A DNA stretch of 64,000 nt from Salinisphaera sp963835375 (GTDB lineage: Bacteria > Pseudomonadota > Gammaproteobacteria > Nevskiales > Salinisphaeraceae), in contig CAWIGB010000038.1 in NCBI GenBank assembly GCA_963835375.1, positions 310,001 through 374,000 on the forward strand. Reading direction: 5' to 3'. How positions within the stretch are numbered: position 1 is the stretch's first letter; the number at the start of each line of letters is the position of its first letter. The notes under the pieces are model-generated. The model saw nothing but the letters and a program-made list of their open reading frames with translations, searched no databases and was not told the origin of the DNA. Positions 29,617 through 41,466 of the stretch are shown one piece after another. Made by a program: the position numbers and the translations under genes.

Positions 29617-30655
29617 GCGCCGCACCGCCGCCCGGCCCACTGCTGGTCGATGTCGAAGGCACGACGCTCACGCACGCCGATCGCGAGCTGCTCGCCGATC
29701 CGGCCGTGGGCGGGCGTGATCCTGTTCACGCGCAATTTCGCCAGCCGCGAACAGCTGGCCGCGTTGACGGCGGCGATGCGTGCCGCACGCCCGAATCTGC
29801 TGATCGTGGCGGATTACGAAGGCGGCCGCGTGCAGCGTTTTCGTGACGGATTCACGCCCATTCCGCCCATGCGTGCACTCGGCCGCGCCTATCAGGACAA
29901 CGCCGTCGAGGCGCGATCCGCAGCCCGCGAGCTGGCCTGGCTGGTCGCCACCGAGCTGCGCGCGGTAGGGGTGGACATGCCGCTGTCCCCGGTCGCGGAT
30001 ATCGACTACGGGGTATCGGCGGTCATCGGTAGCCGTGCGTTCGGGCAGACGTCGCCGAGTGTGAGCGACCTGGCCAGCGCGTTTGCCGAGTGCCCTGGCC
30101 GAGGCCGGCAGCGCGGCTACGGCCAAGCATTTTCCGGGTCATGGCTACGTCGCGGCCGATTCGCACCGTGAATTGCCAGTGGATGATCGCGCGCTTGCAG
30201 ATCTGCAGCGCGACTGGATGCCGTTTGCGACCCTGATCGAGCAGGGTGTCGCTTCAGTGATGATGGCGCATGTGCACTTTCCCGCGGTGGATGAGCGTCC
30301 GGCCAGTCTTTCGGCTCGCTGGATCGACGGCATTCTGCGTGGGCAGCTGGGGTTCCAGGGCTGTGTGTTCTGCGACGATCTCAGCATGGGCGGCGCGGCG
30401 GCGCTCGGTGACTATGCCGAGCGCACGCGCCTGGCCCTGATCGCCGGCTGCGACTATCTGCCGGTCTGCAACGATCGCGATGCCGCACTGGTTGCGCGCC
30501 GTACCGTAGCCGCCGGCGTGCCCGACCGGGGCCAGGCGCGACGCGAAACGCTGGCCCGACGAATCCGTCGCGCCGAAGAAACACCGGCCGAACCGGATGC
30601 GGCGCGGCTGGAAGCCGCCCGCGAAACCGCTGCCCGGCTCATGGGGGCCGCCTGA
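29613..30655 (+). CDS. nagZ: Beta-N-acetylhexosaminidase NagZ (frame breaks near 29710 and 30090)
   Basis: NagZ is a cytoplasmic glycoside hydrolase family 3 enzyme in cell-wall recycling that removes GlcNAc from anhydromuropeptides. The frame changes near 29710 (extra G in GGG) and near 30090. Across these one reads 'GVILFTRNFASREQLAALTA', 'LLIVADYEGGRVQRFRDGFT', then 'GSAATAKHFPGHGYVAADSH' and the catalytic Asp loop 'GCVFCDDLSMGGAAAL'. The histidine of the flexible loop is in KHFPGHG. About 346 residues. The ATG overlaps the CYTH stop; the end overlaps the MscS start. Confidence 0.92.
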
Positions 30656-31896
30656 TGCAACTGGTCGATACCTATCAACACTTCATGTCGCGCTATCTGT
30701 CGCTGCGCAACGAATGGGGCACGGCGATCGACGTCGTCGGCATTCTGGTCATCACGGCGTTGCTGGATCTGCTCACGCGTGGCCTGTTCGCCTGGCTGCA
30801 CCGCAAGGTCCTCAAGACCCGTAATCTCTGGGACGACGCGCTCTACCGCAGCGTGAACGGCCCGCTCCAGGTTCTGCTCTGGATCGGCGGGATTTCTATC
30901 GCCATCGTGCTGGCCACGTCATCCGACGACGCATGGCGCGATTACGTGCCCAAAGTGCGTGGCATCTTGGTCACGCTGACGATGGTCTGGTTTTTCTTCC
31001 GGCTGATCGGCACGATCGAGAAGAATGCGCTTGCGCGCGCGGCACGGCGCAACGACAAGCTCGATGCAACCAGCGCGGATGCGATTGCAAAACTTGTCCG
31101 TGCGGTGACGCTGATCATCGCCGGGCTGGTTCTGCTCGACCAGTTCGGCGTTTCGCCTTCGGGGCTGCTGGCGTTCTCGGGCGTGGGAGGTATCGCGGTA
31201 GGCTTCGCCGCGCGCGACGTGCTGGCCAATATCTTCGGCGGCATGACGGTCTATCTGAACCGGCCGTTCTCGGTCGGCGACTGGATACGCTCGCCGGACC
31301 GCGACGTCGAGGGCACGGTGGAGGCCATCGGCTGGCGCGCGACCACGGTGCGCCGTTTCGACATGCGCCCGTTGTACGTGCCCAACGCCGTGTTCTCCAA
31401 CGTGGCACTCGAGAACCCGTCGCGGATGAGCCATCGCCTGATCAACGAAACGGTCGGTCTGCGGTACGAGGACGCTGCCATCGTGCCGGACCTGGTCGAG
31501 GATATCCGCTCGATGCTCGACGAGGACGAGCACATCGATTCGGATCAGGTCATTCTGACCTATCTCGATTCGCTGTCCGACTCGTCGCTCGACCTGCTGG
31601 TCTACTGCTATACGCATACCACCGACTGGGCCGAGTATCTCGCGATCAAGCAGGGCGTGCTGCAGCGGGTTCAGGACCGGATTCGTGAACACGGCGGGGC
31701 GATCTCGTTCCCGACCCGGACCCTCCACGTCCCCGGCGAACTGCTGGTCGCGCGTGCGGAGAAGAGCGGTAGCGCGGACGACGAGCAGGAAGAGATCGAT
31801 TCCGAGAAGGTACAATCCGAGGAAAAAAGAGACGTCGCCCGCGAACGCGCCAGCGATCAGGGCAAGGTGGGGCCGGACGATGCCGGCGAACAATGA
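30655..31896 (+). CDS. MscS-family mechanosensitive ion channel
   Basis: This intact 413-residue inner-membrane channel has N-terminal transmembrane helices near residues 20-45, 65-85, 100-120 and 145-160. The pore helix and beta domain follow: 'LAFSGVGGIAVGFAARDVLA', then 'NIFGGMTVYLNRPFSVGDWI' and 'VEAIGWRATTVRRFDMRPLY'. The C-terminal cytoplasmic domain is extended by about 60 Glu/Lys/Asp-rich residues. The architecture resembles YnaI/MscM-like medium channels more than the minimal MscS. It would open on osmotic downshock. It is translationally coupled to nagZ, ATG 30655. Confidence 0.88.
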   Translation: MQLVDTYQHFMSRYLSLRNEWGTAIDVVGILVITALLDLLTRGLFAWLHRKVLKTRNLWDDALYRSVNGPLQVLLWIGGISIAIVLATSSDDAWRDYVPKVRGILVTLTMVWFFFRLIGTIEKNALARAARRNDKLDATSADAIAKLVRAVTLIIAGLVLLDQFGVSPSGLLAFSGVGGIAVGFAARDVLANIFGGMTVYLNRPFSVGDWIRSPDRDVEGTVEAIGWRATTVRRFDMRPLYVPNAVFSNVALENPSRMSHRLINETVGLRYEDAAIVPDLVEDIRSMLDEDEHIDSDQVILTYLDSLSDSSLDLLVYCYTHTTDWAEYLAIKQGVLQRVQDRIREHGGAISFPTRTLHVPGELLVARAEKSGSADDEQEEIDSEKVQSEEKRDVARERASDQGKVGPDDAGEQ

Positions 31897-31902
31897 ACAA
31901 GG

Positions 31903-32487
31903 ATGACGATGAGCGGTTTTGACCGACAGCGCTATGACGAGGCCAAGGCCGTGTACGACGGGGCGGATTGCCTGATTTCGGAGGCCGAGATCAATGCCGC
32001 GTACGATCGGATGGCCGCCGAGGTCAGCCGCGATCTGGCCGAGCTCGATCCGGTCGTCATGTGCGTGATGCTGGGGGGGCTCCAGGCCACCGCCGAACTC
32101 GGCAAGCGGCTGGCCTTCCCGTTCGAACTCGATTATCTGCATGCCACCCGTTATCGCGGCGAGACCGCCGGCGGCGAACTGGTGTGGAAGGTGAGCCCGG
32201 GGCTGCGACTAAACGGCCGACACGTATTGATCGTCGACGACATTATCGACGAAGGCCATACGTTGGCGGCCATTCTCGCGGCGATCCGCGGACAGGGGGC
32301 GGCGTCGGTACGCACCGCGATGCTGCTGCTCAAGGACCACGATCGCCGGGCGCCCGGCCTGAGCGCCGACTATGTCGGCTGTACCGTCGCGGATCGGTAC
32401 GTGTTCGGGTCCGGCATGGACTACAAGGGTTATTTTCGCCAGCTGCCGGGTGTCTGGGCGATCGGCCGGGATGCGGACGCCGGATGA
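31903..32487 (+). CDS. hpt: Hypoxanthine-guanine phosphoribosyltransferase
   Basis: This intact 194-residue purine salvage enzyme transfers phosphoribose from PRPP to hypoxanthine or guanine. The PRPP loop 'HVLIVDDIIDEGHTLAAIL' is clear, with 'VVMCVMLGGLQATAEL' and the base-binding end 'ADRYVFGSGMDYKGYFRQLP'. It belongs to the branch paired with methylthioinosine phosphorylase in pseudomonads. The start is ATG 31903 or the in-frame ATG 31909. The next gene starts within its last codons, and that neighbour produces hypoxanthine, so substrate is likely shared. Confidence 0.9.
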   Translation: MTMSGFDRQRYDEAKAVYDGADCLISEAEINAAYDRMAAEVSRDLAELDPVVMCVMLGGLQATAELGKRLAFPFELDYLHATRYRGETAGGELVWKVSPGLRLNGRHVLIVDDIIDEGHTLAAILAAIRGQGAASVRTAMLLLKDHDRRAPGLSADYVGCTVADRYVFGSGMDYKGYFRQLPGVWAIGRDADAG

Positions 32488-33234
32488 GCGCGCCGATCGG
32501 CATCATCGGCGGGACCGCGCTGGCCCAGCTTGCCGGTGTCCACACGCCAACCGACCCGACGACGCCAAACACCGATTACGGCCCGGCCTCGGGGCCGCTG
32601 GTACTCGGCGAGTTTGCGGACCGGAAGGTCTGTTTCATGATGCGTCACGGGCCGGGTCATCGGCTCGCGCCGCACATGATCAACTACCGCGCGAACATCC
32701 GGGCACTGGCCGATGCGGGCTGCCGACATGTGATCGCGGTCGCGGCTGTCGGCGGCATCACCGAGGCGATGACCCCGGGTCGGATCGTGGTGCCGCATCA
32801 GATCGTGGACTACAGCTGGGGCCGTGCGCATACCTTCTACGACGACCCGAGCCGCGGCGAACTGGATCATATCGATTTCACCGACCCGTACGCGCCGACC
32901 CTGCGTCAGGCGCTGATCCGGCGCCGCCGACGGGCTGGGCTTCGATCCGGCCGAGCAGGCCGTGCACGGCGTGACCCAGGGTCCGCGGCTGGAGACCGCC
33001 GCCGAGATTGATCGCATGGAACGCGACGGCTGCGACATCGTCGGCATGACCGGCATGCCGGAGGCCGCGCTGGCACGCGAAGCGGGCTTGGATTATGCCT
33101 GTGCCGCAGTCGTGGTGAACAAGGCGGCCGGCCGGACCGGCGGGCTGGCGATCCACGCCGAGATCGAGGCCACTCTGGCCCAGGGCATGATCGACATCGA
33201 GGCGTTGCTCGAAGCGGTCGTTCCTGACGTCTGA
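32484..33234 (+). CDS. mtiP: S-methyl-5'-thioinosine phosphorylase (frameshift near 32930)
   Basis: This nucleoside phosphorylase of the MTAP/PNP fold splits methylthioinosine to hypoxanthine and methylthioribose-1-phosphate. The N-terminus 'PIGIIGGTALAQLAGV' and 'MMRHGPGHRLAPHMINYRAN' match. 'VVPHQIVDYSWGRAHTFYDD' is typical of the MTIP subgroup rather than MTAP. One inserted base near 32930 joins 'APTLRQALI' to 'GLGFDPAEQAVHGVTQGPRL'. The family signature 'CDIVGMTGMPEAALAREAGL' follows, ending at 33234. ATG 32484 overlaps hpt. MTIP over MTAP is an inference from resemblance to Pseudomonas PA3004. Confidence 0.8.
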
Positions 33235-33322
33235 GCCGCCGCGGCCCGTCTTTGGCGATACGTCAAGCGCGAGCTCGGCTGAGCGGATCGCGCCGGCCGG
33301 CAACAACGCGCGGCTGCGCGGC

Positions 33323-36815
<3,493 letters not shown>

Positions 36816-36868
36816 CAGAGGGCGCGGATTATTGCATAGGGGAGGCGTTGCGGCGAGCCGCGACGCGG

Positions 36869-37755
36869 TCAATCACGAAAGCGACGGGTCAGATCGCCGA
36901 ACGCATCGATACGGCGATCACGAAAGAACGGCCAGATACGTCGCAGCGCTTCAGTGCGATGCAGATCGAGTTCCGCGACCAGCAGTTCGGGGGCTTCGCC
37001 GGCCTCGGCCAGCGGTCTCGCCCTGGGCTCCGAACACGAAGCTGTGGCCCCAGAAGCGGATTTCGGTGTGGCTGTCGCCTTCGCACGCCCACGCGGTTGG
37101 ACGTGACCACCGGCAGATGATTGGCGATCGCATGGCCGCGCTGCACGCCCTGCCAGGCGCCGAGCTGGCGCGCTTGCTCGGCGGCGTCATCGGTGGCGTC
37201 GTCCCAGCCGATCGCGGACGGATAGATCAAGAGCTCGGCGCCGGCCAGCGCCATCAGGCGCGCGGCTTCCGGATACCACTGGTCCCAGCAGACCAGCACG
37301 CCGAGCCGCCCGATCGAGGTGTCGATCGGCTCGAAACCGAGGTCGCCCGGCGTGAAATAATATTTTTCGTAGTATTCCGGGTCGTCCGGGATATGCATCT
37401 TGCGATAGCGGCCGGCCATCGTGCCGTCGCGATCCAGCACGATCGCCGTGTTGTGATACAGCCCGGGCGCGCGGCGCTCGAACAGCGAGGCGACCACCAC
37501 CACCCCGGCGGCCTTGGCCGCGGCGGCCAGGCGCTGGCTGGACGGGCCCGGGACGGGTTCGGCGTAGTCGAAGATCGCCGGATCCTCGCGCTGGCAGAAA
37601 TAGGGCGTGTTGTGCAGCTCGGGCAGCAGCACCAGACGCGCGCCGGCAGCGCCGGCTTCGGCGATGTAGCGCTCCGCCGTGGTCAGATTGGCTTCGACGT
37701 CGTCGCTGCAGGCGTATTGCGCGATTGCAACGGTGAGGTTTCTGGCATCAGACAT
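36869..37755 (-). CDS. aguB: N-carbamoylputrescine amidase (frame breaks near 37085 and 37020)
   Basis: This carbon-nitrogen hydrolase turns N-carbamoylputrescine into putrescine, the second step of the agmatine route. The catalytic triad is visible: Glu in 'LVLLPELHNTPYFCQRED', Lys in 'GRYRKMHIPDDPEYYEKYY', Cys in 'LGVLVCWDQWYPEAARL'. Frame changes near 37085 and near 37020 are needed to read 'EGDSHTEIRFWGHSFVFGA' and the tail 'LDLHRTEALRRIWPFFRDRR', ending at 36869. About 295 residues. ATG 37755 overlaps the aguA stop by 8 bases, so the two are one unit. Confidence 0.92.
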
Positions 37756-38799
37756 GGTCGGGCTCGGCAGGAATCTGCATGGCCGCGCAGTGCAGGCCGC
37801 CGTGCTGGCGGATCAGTGCGCGGCTGTCGATGGGGATGATGTCGCGATCGGGGAAACAATGAGCCGATGATCGCGGCCGCCTCGCGCGTCCGCCGGGTCG
37901 TCGAAGCTCGGCATCAGCACGCAGCCGTTCGCGATCAGGAAATTGGCATAGCCGGCCGGCAGCCGATGACCGTCGGCCGGATCGTATTGCGGCGCCGGCA
38001 ACGGCAGCTCGACCAGCTTGTACGGCGCGCCGTTGGCATCGCGCAGTGCGGCCAGTTCGCCGGCCATCGCGGCGAGTTCGGCGTGGTGCGCGTCGGCCGG
38101 GATCGGCGCAGCCCTGGTGCACGATGGTGTCCGCGGCGACGAAGCGGGCCAGGGTATCGATATGGCCGTCGGTGTCGTCGCCGATCAGATCGCCGTGGGC
38201 CAGCCAGTGCACTCGTGTGGCGCCCAGCGCTTCAGCCAGCGCGGCCTCGGCGTCGGCGCCGCGCGAAACCGGGGTTGCGCCGGCCGGCGAGCAGACAGCG
38301 CTCGGTGGTGAGGATCGTGCCCTGGCCATTCGATTTCGATGCTGCCGCCTTCGAGCACGATACGCACGGTGGTCATGGTCGCCGGGGCCGAGAGCGCCGG
38401 TGCGGTAGAGGGCCGCCGTCAGCGCATCGTCGTTGGCGGCTTGGAAACGGCCGCCCCAGCCGTCGAAACGGAAATCCACGAATACGACGCCGGTCGCCAT
38501 CGACGACGGTGATGGGCCCCGTATCGCGCGCCCAGATATCGTCGGCGGCCACGCGCGCGACTTGAAGGTGTCCGCTCGGCAGCGTGCCGGCATGCCGACG
38601 GGCGTCGATATCGTCGGCGGCTTCGTCGTCCGGCGCCACGAGCAGCACCGGCTGGCGCGGCACGAGTGCGGCCGCCATGGCCTGCGATCACGTCGCGCGC
38701 GGCGGCCAGGCCGTCGCTCCAGTCGCCGCCGGCGCGCGGCCAGACAAGCAGCATCGCGCTTTGCGGCGCCCATTCGGGCGGCAGCATACGACCCGTCAT
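37748..38799 (-). pseudogene. aguA: Agmatine deiminase, about seven frame breaks
   Basis: AguA hydrolyses agmatine to N-carbamoylputrescine and ammonia. The family landmarks all occur but in alternating frames: 'LPPEWAPQSAMLLVWPRAGG', 'RVAADDIWARDTGPITVVDG', 'VDFRFDGWGGRFQAANDD', 'IVLEGGSIEIEWPG', 'HGDLIGDDTDGHIDTLARF', 'PAGYANFLIANGCVLMPSFD', and the catalytic Cys in 'LIRQHGGLHCAAMQIP'. ATG 38799 overlaps the upstream TGA (ATGA). About 350 residues when joined. Every catalytic block is preserved, which argues for sequence errors over decay, but as written the gene cannot be translated. It works with aguB directly downstream. Confidence 0.85.
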
Positions 38800-39222
38800 C
38801 GGGGTTCGGTCTCGAGTTGTCGGACGTGGTGCAGCGGCTCCGGGTCGCTCGGTACGACGGTATGGATCACGCGCCTGCCTTCGAAATACACATGGTAGCC
38901 GGCATAGTTCCAGCGCGTGATCGGCGGGCGGCCGATCGGGCCGCGCTCGGAGTTCGGCGACGCCGTAGCGCGCGCGGACCTCGCTCATGGTCTGGCCCCG
39001 GTCGCGGCATGTCGCCGGCCGGGGATGTGCTTTCGGGGGCCGCCGGTGCCGGCATCATGCGCGCCGGCTCGGAGCGGGCGGCGCATCGGCGGTGTTCGTA
39101 GCGCCGTACTCATGACTGGCATAGTCGGCCGCATACAGCGCGGGCAACCAGGCCACGTTCAGCAAGAAAAGCGCGGCGACGTGAACTAATCGCCACCGAT
39201 ATGTTCGTAGTCCCGTGTTCAT
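38796..39222 (-). CDS. Small secreted SmpA/BamE-like protein, unnamed (frame breaks near 39060, 39000 and 38950)
   Basis: ATG 39222 starts a signal peptide 'VHVAALFLLNVAWLPALYA' (residues 14-32, cleavage near AYAADYA-type site). After a Pro/Ala-rich spacer and up to three frame changes the mature domain reads 'RGQTMSEVRARYGVAE', then 'GPIGRPPITRWNYAGYHVYF' and 'EGRRVIHTVVPSDPEPLHHV', ending at 38796. The 'G-x-T-M-x-x-V...YG' plus 'PPITRWxYxGxxVYFE' pattern is a conserved proteobacterial family resembling BamE/SmpA folds, whose role I do not know. It overlaps aguA (ATGA) and diverges from lolC. It is absent as one continuous ORF because of the frame changes. Confidence 0.55.
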
Positions 39223-39293
39223 GACCCATCCACCACCGGAGCACGCGATGCGCGGCTGTGCCGATCGTTGTCTGTGTGATTTAATGCGCGGCC

Positions 39294-40544
39294 ATGTTTA
39301 GACCACTCGAACTCGCGCTCGGCCTGCGCTACACGCGCGCCAAGCGGCGCAATCATTTTATATCGTTCATCTCGTCGATATCGATGGGCGGGATCGCGCT
39401 GGCCGTGATGCTGCTGATCACGGTGCTGTCGGTGATGAACGGGTTCGAGTCGGAGCTGCGCGATCGCATCCTCGGCATGGCCGCGCACGTGGAGATCCAG
39501 TCCAACGACGGCGCGCTGCAGGGCTGGCAGGATCTGCGCAAACAGGTCGACAAGAAGACACCGCAGGTGGTGGCCTCGGCGCCTTATGTGTCCGGCCAGG
39601 GCATGGTGCGCAGCGGGCGCTCCATCTCGGGCACGCTGATTCGCGGGGTGGTGCCCAAACGCGAACAGGATGTCTCGGACGTGGCCAGTCATATGGTGGC
39701 GGGCTCGTTCGATTCGCTTAAAGGCGGCACCTACAACATCGTGCTGGGTGTCGACCTGGCCAATCAGCTCGGCGTGGGGGTGGGTGACAACGTCGACCTG
39801 CTCATCCCCGAGGCCAACGTCACGCCGGCCGGCATCGTGCCGCGCTTCCGAAGGTTTCATGTCTCCGGGATCTTTTCCGTGGGCATGTACGAATACGACA
39901 GCGGCATGGTCCTGATCTCGATGAAGGATGCCGAGACGCTCTATCACATGGGCGACGGCGTCTCCGGGCTCCGGCTGCGGCTCAAGGACATGTTCAAGGC
40001 GCCGCAGGTTTCGCACCAGTTGTCGCAGATCCTGCCGTATCGCTACCGGGTCACCGACTGGACCCAGCAGAACGCGAACTTCTTCCATGCGATCGCGACC
40101 GAGAAGACGATGATGTTCATCATCCTGTCGCTGATCATCGCGGTGGCGGCCTTCAATATCGTGTCGATGCTGGTGATGGTGGTCACCGACAAGCAGGGCG
40201 ATATCGCGATCCTGCGTACGCTCGGCATGAAACCGCGATCGGTGATGGCGATCTTCATGGTCCAGGGCATGCTGATCGGCGTGATCGGGACCGTCATCGG
40301 CGTGATCCTCGGTGTGCTGCTGTCGATCTACATGGTCGATATCGTGCCGTTCGTGGAGAAGGTGCTGCATACCAATCTGCTGTCGGCCGATGTCTACTAC
40401 ATCAGCCAGCTCAAGGGCGAACTGCACGAAGCCGACGTGATCCGCATTTCGTGCCTGTCGCTCGTGCTGTCGTTCCTGTCGACGCTGTATCCGGCCTGGC
40501 GTGCGGCCCGCGTTCAGCCGGCGGAGGCGCTGCGCTATGAGTGA
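39294..40544 (+). CDS. lolC: Lipoprotein-releasing ABC transporter permease (LolC/LolE/LolF type)
   Basis: This intact 416-residue inner-membrane permease extracts outer-membrane lipoproteins and hands them to LolA. An N-terminal helix (SFISSISMGGIALAVMLLI) is followed by a large periplasmic domain and three C-terminal helices ('MMFIILSLIIAVAAFNIVSM', 'GMLIGVIGTVIGVILGVLLS', 'RISCLSLVLSFLSTLYPA'). The cytoplasmic coupling motif 'RTLGMKPRSVMAIFM' contacts LolD. Only one permease gene is next to lolD here; E. coli has both lolC and lolE in the operon. It may act as a homodimer (LolF-like), unless lolE is elsewhere. It overlaps lolD by 8 bases. Confidence 0.9.
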   Translation: MFRPLELALGLRYTRAKRRNHFISFISSISMGGIALAVMLLITVLSVMNGFESELRDRILGMAAHVEIQSNDGALQGWQDLRKQVDKKTPQVVASAPYVSGQGMVRSGRSISGTLIRGVVPKREQDVSDVASHMVAGSFDSLKGGTYNIVLGVDLANQLGVGVGDNVDLLIPEANVTPAGIVPRFRRFHVSGIFSVGMYEYDSGMVLISMKDAETLYHMGDGVSGLRLRLKDMFKAPQVSHQLSQILPYRYRVTDWTQQNANFFHAIATEKTMMFIILSLIIAVAAFNIVSMLVMVVTDKQGDIAILRTLGMKPRSVMAIFMVQGMLIGVIGTVIGVILGVLLSIYMVDIVPFVEKVLHTNLLSADVYYISQLKGELHEADVIRISCLSLVLSFLSTLYPAWRAARVQPAEALRYE

Positions 40545-41247
40545 TAACCCTGCGGATTTCGTGCTCTCGGCCAGCCGGCTGAGCAAGACCTTCACCGAAG
40601 TGCGCGAACCGATCACGGTGCTCGACGGCGTCGATCTGGACGTCGCACCCGGCGCGCGCATCGCGGTGATCGGCGCCTCCGGTTCGGGCAAGTCGACGCT
40701 GCTGCATCTGCTTGGCGGGCTGGACGTGCCGACGACCGGCACCGTGCATATCGCCGGTCAGGACATGACGCGCCTGTCCGATTCCGCGCGCGGACGCCTG
40801 CGCAACGAAAAACTCGGCTTCATCTATCAGTTCCATCATCTGCTGCCGGAATTGACCACGGTCGAGAACGTGGCCATGCCGCTGCTCATCCGGCGCGGTC
40901 CGAACGGGCCGGCGCTCACCCGTGCGCGCGAACTGCTGGAAAAAGTTGGCCTCGGCGCGCGGCTCGAGCACAAACCGACGGAACTGTCCGGCGGCGAACG
41001 CCAGCGCGCGGCCGTGGCACGGGCGCTGGTCACCCAGCCGGCCTGTATTCTGGCCGACGAGCCGACCGGCAACCTGGATCATCGCACGGCGGCGAGCGTG
41101 TTCGACCTCATGCTCGAATTGAACGCCGATCTCGATACCAGCCTGGTGATGGTGACCCACGATCGTCAGCTCGCCCAGCGCATGGATCAGATCTGGACGC
41201 TTACCGACGGTCATCTCGCCCCCGCGGAGCTCTCCGAGCTGGCTTGA
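40537..41247 (+). CDS. lolD: Lipoprotein-releasing ABC transporter ATPase LolD
   Basis: This intact 236-residue ATPase has Walker A 'IGASGSGKSTLLHLLGGLD', signature 'ELSGGERQRAAVARAL', Walker B 'CILADEPTGNLD' and the switch His in 'LVMVTHDRQLA'. The LolD motif region around 'LGFIYQFHHLLPELTTVEN' fits the MacB/LolD subgroup. Start ATG 40537 sits inside the last codons of lolC. It powers lipoprotein release with the upstream permease. Confidence 0.95.
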   Translation: MSDNPADFVLSASRLSKTFTEVREPITVLDGVDLDVAPGARIAVIGASGSGKSTLLHLLGGLDVPTTGTVHIAGQDMTRLSDSARGRLRNEKLGFIYQFHHLLPELTTVENVAMPLLIRRGPNGPALTRARELLEKVGLGARLEHKPTELSGGERQRAAVARALVTQPACILADEPTGNLDHRTAASVFDLMLELNADLDTSLVMVTHDRQLAQRMDQIWTLTDGHLAPAELSELA

Positions 41248-41466
41248 TCGGCCGGCGCTCGGGGCTGCGTCGGGCTGCGCATCGAGCGATACGTCCGCGA
41301 GTCGCTGCTACCGTGCGGCTGACTCGGTGGTGTTGGGTGGAGCGGAAGAACTGCTTCGCGACCTTGCTCAGGCGGTCGCCCGGCCCGCCCGGCTGGCACA
41401 CGCCGTCGCACCGCGCTAGTCTCGACCCGGGTACGGCCGCTCGTTGCGGCTACGGATTTAGGGGGG
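41248..41466. other. Intergenic region between lolD and comEC, no gene seen
   Basis: The 219-base gap has no ORF I can support. It contains a purine-rich ribosome-binding site AGGGGGG (41460-41466) just before comEC. Relatives sometimes carry a DUF2062 gene at this point; I see no trace of it. No terminator with T-run is visible. Confidence 0.4.
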
